From the NCBI GenBank assembly GCA_029747585.1, contig JAPEVF010000075.1, positions 57,917 to 121,916 on the forward strand: a stretch of 64,000 nucleotides of DNA. Direction: 5' to 3'. Below are positions 33,897 to 45,740 of this stretch, one piece after another. The notes beneath the pieces are model-generated. The model had not been told where the DNA came from and did no database searches. It was given only the letters and a program-made list of their open reading frames with translations. Every line of letters starts with the position of its first letter. Position 1 is the first letter of the stretch. The stretch is from Pleurotus djamor (lineage: Eukaryota > Basidiomycota > Agaricomycetes > Agaricales > Pleurotaceae). The position numbers and the translations under genes were made by a program.

Positions 33897-35260
33897 TCAA
33901 TCGAACGAACAAAGACGTTGATACGGATACACGAGCTCCCCCTCCTCAGCGTCCTCCCTCTTCCTCTTCTTCGGGCTGCCATCCTCGTGACTCAGAACCT
34001 CAATCTGCAGGTCCTGGACGATCACCTTCAAGCGCGACCTTAACGACTCTTGAGAATCCTGACTTTCCTTCAACTCCTGCTCGAGCGCGCTCATTCGCTC
34101 ATTCACCTCAAACTCCCTGAGTCGCGCACGTTCTTGCAACTCTTGACTTTCCCTCAGCTTCTGCTGCCCGAGCATCCAAATCTGCTCCTTCAACTCGTCC
34201 TCATTGGCTTGGGCGCGTTCTCGATACTCTTGACTCTCCTTCAACTGCTGCTCCAGCACACAGATTCGCTCCGTCATTTCGTCTTCCCTAATTTGAGCGC
34301 GTTCTTGGCTTTCCTGCAACTTCTGCTCGAGCACGCGACTTCTGTCTATTTGGTCCTCCTTGGCTAGAGCGCGTCCTTGTTCGGCCATCAACTCCTTCAG
34401 ATGACAGTCGCTGACCGTGCGTAGAGTCTGGAAGAACTTGACTTGGTTGTCAAGACACTGCATGACCGAGGGAGTAGTATCGGTAGGAAACAGGGTAGGA
34501 CGTGGAGGCGGGTCGTCGTAGCTGGTCCTGAGGACATCATTGCCAATGTGAACTGATAACACCATGGCGTGAGGTAAAATAAGCTATCTGACAGACGTTT
34601 GCTACACACCTTGACCGGGCTCAAGGGTTGCTTCATTTGTGAAGTGTACTTCGCGATCTTTGTCCCTTGGCTGATCCGGGGTTGTTGAAGTTGAGGGAAA
34701 GTCCTGGTCTTCAAAAGAGGGTGTAATTGGTGTCACCGCCATTGCTCCTTGATCACGGTGAGTGGGGACAGGGGAAGCATAGCGTGCTGGTGGCGACGAC
34801 CATATTGGGGATTCTGGTCGAGCATAGCGCGGCGAGCTGGGGGAGCATTGGGAACACTCCGTGGGTGAAGGAGAAGCTTGTGCGTTGGAATACGCCCCAG
34901 CGGGTACGACTCCTGGCGTTCTCTTCATTCGCCATTCGTACATCCAAGATTCGTAGAGCCTCTCGGTGATGTCGAATTTCTGCATGAAAAACGCCTTTCG
35001 GAAATCTCGCCTAGCAGAGCATGAGGACGCGATACAGTGATCGCAGTGGGTCGTGGTATAGTTAGAGAAGGTGCAAGCATATCCATGACTTTCGCAGCGC
35101 GTGCATGTCTAGAGTGCATTCAACCTCAATGACAAACTACCGAAGTATGTGGATAGCTTACCCAACCATTCAGGTCAATCCAGCTGTGGAAATCGGCGGC
35201 GTTGCACCAGCTCGAGCGAAGGAGAGCTTCGGCCTGTCGCTTTCGTTGATTCAGGCTCAT
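33897..35260 (-). CDS. Cys-rich Zn2Cys6-like / coiled-coil orphan protein, module copy C
   Basis: Three exons (35260-35162, 35108-34610, 34552-33897) give 417 residues in phase. The N-terminus MSLNQRKRQAEALLRSSWCN is almost identical to copy B. The cysteine block is CTRCESHGYAC then CDHCIASSC with the same C-x2-C-x6-C-x9-C-x2-C-x4-C spacing. It continues with RRDFRKAFFMQKFDITERLY, a Ser/Pro-rich linker, about four coiled-coil blocks and KKRKRED near the C-terminus. The intron positions match copy B exactly. The gene lies 752 bp upstream of its membrane partner on the same strand, the same order and spacing as copy B, but inverted in the window. Confidence 0.8.
34040..34370 (-). repeat. Intragenic minisatellite, copy C
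   Basis: About four ~84 nt coiled-coil units, the smallest array of the three copies. The first unit is shortened. Confidence 0.65.
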
Positions 35261-36121
35261 TGAGATGAAGGTTAAGTATATGTTTTAGGCGCCCAACTTG
35301 ACGGAACCTTCGCTTGCGCGAGCGTGGCGCGCCAGGATGACGGAGGCTGCCAGTTCAGGGGGAGAGCTGCGTGTCGATTCCGACTTGATTTCAACTCGAA
35401 CTTGGTGCGAAATCAGAGCGAACAAAGGAGTAGGATGTTGTTTGTGATTGGGAAACTTTGCTCCAAGTCAGAGTCCAATGACCGTCGGGAGGAAGTGTAT
35501 TGATGACTACTCACGGATTCCAATGTCCTGGTATAATCCGAGTTTGACTGCAATCGCGTTCCATACAATGTCTAGATTGTCGGATTTCGCCCATATTAGT
35601 AGCATAGAGGTGAGTGCAAAGTGGGCCACCGTCAACTACCCAGGGACGAAACGGTTATGAGCTTTTCATTGAATTTCTAGGCCATTGTTGAGGTTCTTTT
35701 GAGACGAAAGAAACATTTGCGACGTTGCGTATGAGGATGAGGCGGGAGTGGTAGCCAAGAGAAGGCGCGCTTCACAAGCGCTTCGGGAGTGCCACGACTG
35801 TCAGGGACGCGAACTTTCCGCCTCGTGATTCGTACGTGACCGCGAATCAAGGCACGTGTACTCAACAACTCTGCGCTCTGGATCCAGTGGGCTCTTCCTT
35901 TTCCATGTCATTTCCTTCTGGTCAGTCAAATTTCAGTCAATTCGGCCGACATGGAGGTGTGGAACCTTCGCACCTGAACATTATCTCACCTGACATGATG
36001 GGGACTCCAATCGGGGCTGGGGAAGTTAGAAGCAACCCGAAATTGAATCTGGCTTGCCGTAGCTTCTAGGTATATAAGAAACGGTACCTTTCCAGTTCCA
36101 AATCCTCCGATACTGAGAATC
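35261..36121. other. Intergenic between module C and MFS transporter
   Basis: Divergent promoter region. Only the ~15 bp block gggcgcctaaa near 35290 is shared with the region upstream of module copy B. No exon recognised. Confidence 0.4.
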
Positions 36122-38442
36122 ATGTCTGATGAACATTGTTCAAAGGACGCGGACACTTTCTACTCGGTCGTAGAGACCAAGAAGGTCGAACAACCGTCGG
36201 AGACCTCATCATTGAAAGAGAAAGCGCTTGTTCGCAAGCTGGATAGGCGCATCCTTCCCCTGGCATGCCTGCTCTATCTCTTTGCATGTCAGTCTCTTTC
36301 CCTAGGCTTTTGCTTTATTTTCTAATGTGCATGGATAGATTTGGATCGTAGTAATCTTGGGAATGCTCGCTTACAAGGCTTGCCTGCGGACGTCCTCGGC
36401 GGTGACCCTTCAGGAGTTTTATTTGATTGGGTGAATTCAGCCTTTTTCTTCTCATATGTGAGTAGCACGCACCTTCATCTGCCTTGCGATCTCAACCAGC
36501 GGACATACTAGATCCTCTGTCAAATCCCCGCGACTATCACATCAAAGCTGTTCTCTCCACGTCTCTGGATGGCATCTGCTGCAATCGGTTGGGGTTTAGC
36601 CTCAACGCTGATGGTCAGGACATGATATCTTTGAACGCCTCGTATTAACTCTGTTTATATAGTCCACAGGATACAATTTCGGTGGCCTTGTGGTCGCCCG
36701 TCTATTTTTAGGTATCTTTGAAGCCGGGTTCGGCCCTGGTATACCATTATATTTTTGTATGTGACTTCGTATCCGATTTAATGCTGAGGCTCATGAACTG
36801 GCGCGATCCATCTAGCGTTCTTCTACACGAAGTCCGAGATGGGTGTACGCATGGCGTACTGGTTTGGCTTCGCTGCTGTGGCTGGGGCTTTTGGTGGTCT
36901 CATCGCGTTTGGTATTCAACATGCCCATACGACCATAGAAAACTGGCGGCTTTTATTCATTGTGGAGGTAACAATTCAGTTCCCCATTTTTACGAGAACG
37001 TACTTGACCTCTTTCGCAGGGCGTTCCAGCGATGTTGCTTGGGGTCTTGACCATGTTCATCCTCCCGGATAGGCCAGAGTCGACATCGTTCTTCAACGAA
37101 GACGAACGGCGTATCGCCATTGACCGCATGAATCGGTCTACAAGTGGTGATGTCGGTGCAACGGTCAATAAAGGTGCGAATTAATTGAATGAGGATTCCG
37201 AGGTCTATCGCGGTTGCTCATAGATGACTTAGCTCATGTCGGCGCTGCTTTTCGCGACTGGAGGGTATGCCTTACACCTATTACTCGTATCATGATACTG
37301 AGGGAATTTCTCCTTATTCTTCATTTTCTATCCGCTAGGTTTACGTTGCTGGTGTCATCTACTTCGGACTCAACTGCGCTCTCGCGTCGATCTCGGCATT
37401 CCTTCCGACCATCATCCAAACTTTCGGAAATTGTACGACTAGGATCACCATCCTGTCAATTCCTTCAACGCTGATCATTCTTTGAATAGCCGCAGCGATA
37501 TCCCAACTCCTGACGGTTCCACCGTATGCCGTTGCTGCAGTCGTCCTGGTCGGTTTCTCATATGCATCCGACAAATTGCAAACTCGCGGGATTTTCATGG
37601 CCATCGCTAGCTGTATTGGTGGTATAGGTTACCTGTGCGTTTTTTTTTTTCTTGTTCGTTAGATACCCCATCTCGTCTAAGATGCCTTTATCCCAAACTC
37701 GCAGTCTCCTCCTCACGGTTACATCAAACCAACGCGTTCGTTACTTTGCGACCTTCTGCATCACCAGCGGAACATATACTACCATCGGAATTATCATCGC
37801 TTGGTGTGAGTCCATAACGCAGCCAGCATTTATCCCTCGTACTGACTCAGGGTTCCCTATTCCATGTAGTCGCACATAACCTAGGATCCGAAACCAAAAG
37901 AGCTACTGGGATACCTATTTTCATGGCGATCGGACAGTGTGGCAGTATCCTTGGTTCTCACATCTTTCCTAGGTCAGAAGGTCCTCACTATACGTGCGTC
38001 CTTCTCTACTCTCCAATTTGCGATTCTCGCGTCCGTGCTTACCGTCCACCATCCATTCATCACGGTCGGCAGGAAAGGCTTCGCTAGTAAGTGCTGTCCT
38101 CTGACCGTTCGAATGATCTTGACCTCTAATCGGATTCGACATACTCATAGTCTCGTGTGCACTGGAATTTCTAGCTGCGTGTTGCGCGATTGTTCTGACT
38201 GTGCGTATCTGGTACTCTGTACAACCTTTCTTCCTTTGAATTCATCCGTACGACGTACCAGGTTTCTTATCGTCTGGAGAACTCGAGAAGAGACGAAAAG
38301 TATGGCGCCGCCTGCCCTGATGCTAAGGTTGATACCGCGCAGTTCGCTGACAAGGTAAGTATCCGCCACTTCCTAGATTCTGGTAATTGATCACGAGTGG
38401 GTTTTGATCCTATAGGCACCTATGTTTCGTTATGTACCGTAG
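36122..38442 (+). CDS. MFS transporter, anion:cation symporter family
   Basis: It starts MSDEHCSKDADTFYSV. The family blocks follow on many short exons: LVRKLDRRILPLACLLYLFA, YLDRSNLGNARLQGLP, DWVNSAFFFSY, ILCQIPATITSKLFSPRLW, ARLFLGIFEAGFGPGIPLYF, FYTKSEMGVRMAYWFGFAAV, NWRLLFIVEG, FILPDRPESTSFFNEDERRI, VYVAGVIYFGLNCALASISA and FLPTIIQTFGN. The protein ends FADKAPMFRYVP with the stop at 38440-38442. About a dozen introns, one with a poly-T run after the donor at ~37634. The sequence resembles Tna1/Fen2/Dal5-type carriers (nicotinate, pantothenate, allantoate). The substrate is not assignable. It is not closely similar to the transporter at 18757-20609. Confidence 0.82.
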
Positions 38443-38519
38443 ATAAACGGGATAGGTCTCTGAATGACTCGGCTCGGTTGGAATCAGCGTCGGATGTCGG
38501 TCCATATAACGGTCCCATT

Positions 38520-38800
38520 TGTACGAGTTCCATAAGGACGGGAAGCAGTACAAGCAGGCAAGCTTTATGAACTCAGTGCGGGATCGTGGAGATCAAATCA
38601 CTGACATTGGACGACTGAACGAAGGCCGGGATTGAGAAGCCTGCCTCTTCGGAGTGGTGCCATCAATGCGTAGGTTGAGCGCAAGCATCAAAAACGGTTC
38701 GCTGCCTTCCATCATGGGCCAGAGCATTGGATTCGGAATGACGTACCCTTTTTTACCGTTGAAGGGATCATCGATCTCTTGACTAAGTTTACGCGAAGCG
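38520..38800 (-). pseudogene. Relic of a beta-trefoil-type gene (3' end)
   Basis: The minus strand carries DDPFNGKKG then LRIDGTT, the same as the C-terminal exons of the genes at 49724-51654 and 46469-48431. The flanking 3' sequence (about 38520-38625) also matches 49590-49700. In the relic the intron acceptor CAG has become ATG, so the last exon could not be spliced as in the paralogues. The rest of the gene is missing or unrecognisable. Next to interspersed repeat copy 1. Confidence 0.6.
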
Positions 38801-39227
38801 CATCTCGTTTTCATGATTAGCGCCGAATCCGAACGCTTGCCATCTTGCACAACCATGGACCCGCAAGAACCCATTACAACAACGGACAGACTGGATGTCG
38901 CCCAATCCTTTCTGATGACAACAAACGAATCAACTTGCGGAGTTTCTTCGTCCTGACTTTGCCTCTGACCTATGTCACAGCAATCCTTGTAGCAAATGAA
39001 CAAGCAATCTTTGGGTCTGTTCAATCCGTCTCGACATCAAACGAGTGTGTTGTTCGTTTCGCTCACTATCATGACCATCATGTCGAACATTTCGCTCTCA
39101 TTCTCTACTTTAGTTCCATGCTACGTTTAAAACAGATGGAGATGCGCTCCAAATACAAGAAGCGACGCACCTGTCTTCAAGCACTTCACGCCGCAGCTGT
39201 AACTCAAGGCTTCAGGCAATAGGGAAG

Positions 39228-39865
39228 AAAGACGCAGATTTATTGAACACAAAAAACCAATATCTACGAACTATGACGGCAGGGTCTCTGGATCTCAGTC
39301 AACGGGATTCTTGAGCGGCAAAGCCTTCTCCTCAGACACCCCCGTGCCAAAGGCGCACCCGAAGACTGCCAACCCAGTCCCTGCCGTCATCTACATTCAA
39401 GGCCTCCAGACCCCCGCTACCTCTCCTGCCTCCCGACGGGTGGATCACCGAGTCTCATAAGTACCGTTGGCCCCTTGCCCACTGCTAGACGACCAGAAGC
39501 CAATCTAGCAAAGACACCGTTAGATGCCTGACAGGCTCATCCCACTCACGGGGGTGAGGAGATGGTCTTCACGGGTGCATGCGGGCCAACAATACCTCAA
39601 CTGGATGTCCAGCGTGGGGCGAGTGACGGAATCGCCACCTACACAAGAGTAGCCACGGTTTACATCTGGTCAGCTATGTATGTACATCAGTGAGGAAGAT
39701 AGCACGACACACCTATTGACTTTATACCTTTTCTCCCAGAGTGGCGCTGCCAAATTCCACGGCGGTTGTTGATTTTGTGCAGGAGTCAAACACGACACCG
39801 CCTTGGGGCTGAATAGGAATGAACGCGACGCGTCCGAGCACATGATCGATCGATCGCGCCGTGTG
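39228..39865 (+). repeat. Interspersed repeat, copy 1
   Basis: About 640 bp that is nearly identical to 58665-59335 (same orientation) and to the complement of 45090-45740. Landmarks are gacggcagggtctctgg near the left, ccgtcatctacattcaagg in the middle, and a gatcgatcgatcg end. No terminal inverted repeat or transposase was seen. It could be a solo LTR, a SINE/MITE-like sequence or a broken multi-copy gene. Confidence 0.75.
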
Positions 39866-40183
39866 CAACGTGACAGTCTAAATTCCACACAGGCAGCACC
39901 CAGCGGCTTCGGTTCATGTTTGGATGAGAAGAGATAAGGCCTCATATCTCAGCTCAAGGATTTCCTCGCCTGTTGTACGCGTTGGATAAGCTCGCCTTCG
40001 CTACCTTGGTCTCTTGTACATTGCATGGACAAAATGCCCTACTTGTACTCGTATTTTCCATGGGGTTTCTTACATACAGATAGAGGGCGCTGGAAACCAG
40101 GATCAAAGGTACACGTCAAATTATACAGCGATGCTAACAATCAACGTTTGTCGTCTGCATTGTCACCAGTGCCGCACGTAGTA

Positions 40184-40232
40184 ATATATCGTATACGGTA
40201 GTTACCGTAAGTGAGTGATACATTATTGTCGG
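40184..40232 (+). repeat. Left terminal inverted repeat
   Basis: Reads atatatc..., then ggtagttacc at 40197-40206, then gtgagtgatacat. It matches the complement of 41900-41946 at roughly two thirds of positions, with runs of 10 and 12 identical bases. Confidence 0.55.
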
Positions 40233-41099
40233 TAGTTCGTTTTCGAGTGATATATCACCTCACTGCTTGGGGAATTGGGGACGCTTGGCGTTACATAAGC
40301 TCCTCGGGCCTGGGGGCAGCCACGGAGAAACGGCGACATGAACTGGCTATAAATATACACATGTATTCTCGAGGCAAATATGCTTTTCGGGATGGGACAA
40401 TTGATCAGCGGACATAGTTCTCGGAGACTTGAGATGCTATGTTACTTGCCAGATATGTCGGAAAAGCCGATACACCCAGGCACTCGACTCTTCGTTGCCT
40501 CTTCAAGGTCCTATTGTAGGATGTGGCTGTCTCTAGAGTTCTCTTGGACATACTAGCTTGATGAGGTCGGAAGAAATGATCTACATGCATGCGTGAATGC
40601 CATTGAGCTTGAGAAAGAGGGAGGGGAGGCTCCAAGTTGGTGTGCTTCTTTCATGAATCAGCGCATGTGTAGAGAGTCCTGGCTTGTTTATCAGCGATCA
40701 ATGTCGGTGATGTCCGTTGAGGCCAAGTGTCCGTAGCACGGTACACGGCGAGAATTGAGTAGCATCAAGATGGATGATGTGAATATTTGGACGGGTACTA
40801 GTAAGTAGTGAGGGAAAACGAAGGGGAAACGGCGCCAGCGTGCTTCAACGCGCTGGAGCACGTGACACCCTGAGCAAATAGGAGTCAACCTAAATATCGT
40901 CTTTTGAGCACGGACTCGGTGCTTTCACGGCCAGTGGATGTTGACATATACCTTCAAAGCACATTAGCTTGTGATGAAAGTGATTTGAGGTGGGTAACTG
41001 GTGCGGAAACTGAGATATCGAATAAAAGTAAGCTTTCCTTAAAGGTCAGACTTTGAATTTCGTCTCAACTCGTGCTTTCCTTAGATACCCACTTAGTAT

Positions 41100-41849
41100 G
41101 TGAGACTTCGACAGGCTGCAGCCCGCCAAATATCAAATTTGGAAACTTTGATAACTCTTGAATATATCAAGAATATATTTGATCTCATCATTAATCGATT
41201 GTTCTTCGAGGTATCTGGTCCCCAGTCAGGCTGGTGCATTTACGTTCATGTTCTGCAACGAGCGCCTATCTACCGCTTGGTCATTCCACTGATGTTCATC
41301 CACTCAGTATCTTTGCAGCGGTCAGATCTCCCCTTCCGAGCGGCCTTCTGTTGGGGTAGCACAGCCTTAACTTGCTTGCAACCCAAGGGACATTGGAAAC
41401 TCCCCTGCAATCGTGTCCCCAAATTCTCTCACCCAATCGACAACCAATCGACAGATCCTAGACGCATCGTCATCTGGCCACTTCCCGAAAGCCCGACGAG
41501 GCTTCCTCCCTCCGTCAATCTATTTTCTCGCAGGCTCACACCATCGTCGCTCCTGCTGTTCTGTCACTCTCAGGGGATGCGCGCCGTCTCGCAGTCACTA
41601 ATGTCACGTCATCAAGGGAGCAGTGATATGTGTTTGCCAGTGCAAGCAAAGCATCCAAGACACGGGACGTCGGGATTGTACCCAGAGGTTCATAATAATA
41701 TGTTTTCTGTCATGTTTGATGGAGGTGACATAGAAGCTCGACATCGAGCGGATCACGGGCCCTGCCATACTGTTTGTGACGTTCTCCGAGGCTTTGCGCC
41801 CATCAGCTCACCGGAGCGGCAGAATCTAGATGGGGTAAGTCCAATTTGA
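41100..41849 (+). CDS. Doubtful 249-codon open frame inside the TIR element
   Basis: An uninterrupted frame starting MRLRQAAARQISNLETL. It has no recognisable domain, transposase motif or membrane segment, and its composition (many Arg, Ser, His, Cys) is like chance translation. It ends only ~50 bp before the right inverted repeat. It may be non-coding. Confidence 0.2.
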   Translation: MRLRQAAARQISNLETLITLEYIKNIFDLIINRLFFEVSGPQSGWCIYVHVLQRAPIYRLVIPLMFIHSVSLQRSDLPFRAAFCWGSTALTCLQPKGHWKLPCNRVPKFSHPIDNQSTDPRRIVIWPLPESPTRLPPSVNLFSRRLTPSSLLLFCHSQGMRAVSQSLMSRHQGSSDMCLPVQAKHPRHGTSGLYPEVHNNMFSVMFDGGDIEARHRADHGPCHTVCDVLRGFAPISSPERQNLDGVSPI

Positions 41850-41899
41850 CGTGATACATCATGATATATCATCTTTGAGCTCTACGGTAAGTACCCCCA

Positions 41900-41946
41900 A
41901 CGATGTATCACTCATGAAGGGTAACTACCCCATTTTGATATATCAA
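41900..41946 (-). repeat. Right terminal inverted repeat
   Basis: The complement reads gatatatcaaaat then ggggtagttaccc then catgagtgatacatc. Its outer part encodes the end of the MYND protein (FDISKWGSYPS, stop at 41912-41914). Confidence 0.55.
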
Positions 41947-44347
41947 AACGTCCAGATAGCCTGGCATTGTTATCGTATCGCGACGCCCACAAATCAAACC
42001 AGACCGAGCTCGGCGGTGGCTTATCCCAATGTTCCCTCCTCAAAATCCCACACATAGCAAGCGCCTCAAGCGGACTCAGCACCTCCAGTGTTTGATCCAG
42101 TATCGAATTCAAAACCAGCGATATCACAACGAAATGGGGTGGCCGCACCCCTCCTTTCCCGTTCCCGTTGGAGGAGAGGTAGCGTTCCTTGAACGTCTGA
42201 AGGAACGCGGGGTCTCGAAATGCGTGGTTGTTGAAAATGCCGGGGAAATCGGATTGCGAGTTGACGCTGATTCGCTTACTGGATGGGTGAGTGGTGTAAT
42301 GGATTACTGGCATGTCGTCTGGATGTTGCAGCAGGTGCGTGGAGATTGCTCCACCCGCGGTCAAGGAGTAGGTGGCACGGTGGCGAAAGGCGGATTCCTG
42401 GTGCGCAAGCATGATGAGGCCTTTTGCGTTGTTTGATCGGATAAATGGATGAGTACCTAATGAGTTAAGTCAGGGAAAGGGATGTGTTTTGAGGATGTAG
42501 AAAAAGGGATTCAGGGAAGGTTTAGACTTACTTCCGCTAAGCTGTAAAAGATCACATGCGAATCGATGGTTTGAGCGATCGTGTCGTTGGCATGCTGACG
42601 AACAGTACTTGATAACATGACACCCCGAGCAGACTTGAAGCCGAGCATCTTCGCGCTTTGTTTTACACTGAAAACACGAAAATTCAGTCGTAATCATGAT
42701 TCATGGGAGATCAATAATGCTGATAGTTTACCGTTGCACATTTGTCGATGATACTCCCAATATCACGATAGCCTTCATCATTCTTCAATTGAGCCCGTAG
42801 CACGGTATTCAGTTTGTTCCAAGGCAGCAACGATGGAACAAGGGAGGGTGAGTAGAGGCGTCGAGTGTAGCGAAAGACGGCTGGAAGGTGTATCGATAGC
42901 GACACAAGCGAGAGACAAGTTCGGTTCGTCCATTCGGCGGCTTCGGCGTTGTCATGAGGTATATATTCGTTCGGAGGGAGTCTAAGACGGAGGGTTGGGA
43001 CTATCCCCGACCGGAGGGCATCCAGCCACGGCAGGTGATCCGTAGTCGCAGGGCACCAGAAGATGAACTGACAATACAGAACCACAACGATGTCAATTGC
43101 TCGGAGCACCTCTGCACTAGGTCGGCATTTTTGAATGCGTCGTTGGCAGTCTTTCAAGGTCCATTTAGTCACAGCAGTCAGCCGACGAACAAGGGTAGGA
43201 ACTGGAACGTCCACGGAAAGCTTGCGGAAGGAACTTGAGCCCAGTGCTCCCAAGATTGTGCGCAAGGATTGCAGAAAACATTCGTAGACATCAGATGTTT
43301 GGCCTTGGTCCTCTTTTGCTTGTTGATAGGTCATCTCGAGGTCGGCTAGGAGGAGTTCAGCAAAAACAAGGGGTCCATGACACTTGTCGATAAAGCTCGT
43401 GACGCCGCGGTCATGGTCGTCCATGACGAAGATACTGACAAGGGCTGAAGAGAGTTCCCGGACGAGATACTGCCCCGCATCGGTTGGCTCCAGGTGAATA
43501 GGAATGAATCGTTGCCAAAGTTCGTAGACGCAGCTTCTCAGGGGGTCGTGTCGGTAGGCTTCCATCCCCAAAGCGTTTCCAGAGTCTTTGGTGAAGCCTA
43601 AGAACCCAACAAGGGTTTCGGGGACCTGGAAGACAAGAATGTCTGGTTGGGAAGCGTAATATTTGTGAAAATCGACGCCGGGTTGGTAGAAGAACCGTTG
43701 AATTAAGAGAAGCCAGCGGAACAGATTTTCATGGTGAGGTTTAAGAAGTGGATTCACTTTCGGGCTGCCTTTGCTGCCGGATGCCATCAACAACAGGGCG
43801 AGAGAGTTGAGTGATATCGCCGCAGATGCGACGTCCTCCCTGATCAATAATCCAGGCTCAGCGTTCAGAGTGTCGGGACATCTTGATGGTACACCAGCCA
43901 GAGCAACAAGTATCAATGTTGGGTACACAGGCTTGAGGCTTTCGGTGTAAAGGCTTGTTAAAAGCTTGTTCGAAGCCTTGATAGCATCGAGCGACTCCCC
44001 CGATGCTGCCTTGATTGCAGTGGACTAGATGTAAAGAAAAGTCAGGACAGGGATTGGGTGAGATAAGATGGAAATTCATGGAATTGACCTTGAACGGCTC
44101 AGGAAGGCTCAGTAATGGGGTGATGTTCATGGACGGACGTTGCCAACGGCCTGAGAGGGATGCGTCATCCCTGACGGAAGGAAAAGGCGGCATTCCCACG
44201 CCCCACCGCCAGGAGTCCCTTCTGAGCGAGGTTCGGGCAACCTAGGAACCAGGACCATGTATTGCGACAACGTTGAACGAATCCAAAATCAGAAACGGCT
44301 GAGAGAATTGTTTCTGCGGTATCAAAAACCAGTATTGATGAGTACAC
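41912..44347 (-). CDS. MYND zinc-finger protein with long helical N-terminal region
   Basis: The main exon runs from about 44025 to 42729 and encodes a helical, Leu-rich region of ~430 residues (AIKASNKLLTSLYTESLKP ... IDKCAT). Then the MYND finger: CATCKTK across an intron, CSGCHVIKYCSSACQ and HRFAC, at about 42697-42540. The last exon (42412 down) starts near LIMLAHQESAFRHRA and ends FDISKWGSYPS. MYND fingers bind proline-rich peptides. Similar large MYND proteins of unknown role are common in mushrooms. The 5' end is uncertain: frames starting at 44347 (LSAVSDFGFVQRCRNTWSWF) and 44199 must be joined, and I could not place that junction. The C-terminus lies inside a transposon-like inverted repeat. 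Confidence 0.72.
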
Positions 44348-45089
44348 GCATTGACATGGGCTAGAACCATGTTCGACCTCACCAAATACACAGTCTTATT
44401 ATACCAACGGTTCCCAAGCCGTCATTGAGGGCATCCTGTGGCTATTACAGGAATGGGAGACGTTAACGTTTATCCGATCAAATATTTAGCTGGGAAGATG
44501 GGAGAAAAGTAGTTGAGAATCAAGGCAGCCTAATGATAAGGGTCCGTCCCTTCAAGCTCCAAGGTTCCACAGTGCGGATAAGCATAACAGCGGCTTGGAC
44601 AGACGAGAAGGGGGTGAGGGTGTTGAGTTCTCTTTGCATCAGGCATGGAGTCCGTTTGGGGCTATCCCGAACGTTGAGGAGATGAGTAAAGACATCATAG
44701 AAAAGGACAGAAAACACACCTGTGTCACGCTATGCGTGCATCTCTTGGTTCAGACTCGTCACTCCATACATCCACGTCTGCGATTACCCAGGCTCCAGAT
44801 TAACAAATTTGGGGGAGAGGGAGAGTGTTTGATATTTGGCGAAGGGTGCCGGCGGCTAGCCGCTAGGGACTTCCCAGATCACTGACAGGTTCGACGACGC
44901 AGAGATAAATGGGAGCGCAATGGAAGAGGGACGATAAAACTCACCATACAAGGTTGAGGTGTATGGATCTCCTTATTTGATATGAGACATGATGCGAAGG
45001 CGGGGTGGGTTTGCGGAGGCCATCGCTAGTTCATCTCGTCGAAAATGGGCCAAAGATAGGTTGATACCATTCTCGTATGCGCATACTTG
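44348..45089. other. Intergenic
   Basis: No coding or structural signal recognised. Contains the presumed MYND gene promoter and ends at an interspersed repeat. Confidence 0.35.
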
Positions 45090-45740
45090 AAGATCGATCG
45101 ATCGGTCCATGGCGGTCATGTGCTCGCACGCGTTGCGTTCATTCCTATTCAACCCCAAAGCGGTGTCGTGTTTGACTCCTGCCCAAAATCAACAAACATC
45201 GTGGAATTTGGCAGCGCCACTCTGGGAGGAAAAGTATAAAGTCAGCAGGTGCGTCGTGCTATCTTCCTCACTGATGTACATACATAGCTGATCAGATGTA
45301 AACCGTGGCTACTCTTGTGTAGGTGGCGATTCCGTCACTCGCCCCGCGCTGGACATCCAGTTGAGGTATTGTTGGCTCGCATGCACCCGTGAAGACCATC
45401 TCCTCACCCCCGTGAGTCGGATGAGCCTGTCAGGCATCTAACGGTGTCTTTGCTAGATTGGCTTCTGGTCGTCTAGCAGTGGGCAAGGGGCCAACGGTAC
45501 CTACGAGACTCGGTGATCCACCCGTCGGGAGGCAAGAGAGGTAGCGGGGGTCTGGAGGCTTTGAATGTAGATGACGGCAGGGACTGGGTTGGCAGTCTTC
45601 GGGTGCGCCTTTGGCACGGGGGTGTCTGAGGAGAAGGCTTTGCCGCTCAAGAATCCCGTTGACTGAGATCCAGACACCCTGCCGTCATATTTCGTAGTTA
45701 GAGCTTTTCGTGTTCAATAAAACTTCGTCTTTCTTCCCAG
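45090..45740 (-). repeat. Interspersed repeat, copy 2 (inverted)
   Basis: Complement of the 39228-39865 repeat with about 95% identity by eye, from gatcgatcgatcgg (45091-45104) to cttcgtctttcttccc near 45740. Similarity to copy 1 continues slightly outside (gtaactca). Confidence 0.75.

Larger units (their letters stand above)
40184..41950. mobile_element. Putative non-autonomous element with terminal inverted repeats
   Basis: The ends at 40184-40232 and 41900-41946 are imperfect inverted repeats (shared core GGTAGTTACC, then TGAGTGATACAT, then TTGnnGGTA). Both ends also hold TGATATATCA-type palindromes just inside or outside. The interior (1.7 kb) has no transposase I can recognise; it has one 249-codon open frame (41100-41849). 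A clear target-site duplication could not be defined. The right end overlaps the last codons of the MYND gene. Confidence 0.5.

Noticed and set aside
41100..41849. Transposase of the TIR element
   Set aside because: The 249-codon frame has no DDE/D residues in recognisable context and no family similarity I can see; kept only as a doubtful ORF.
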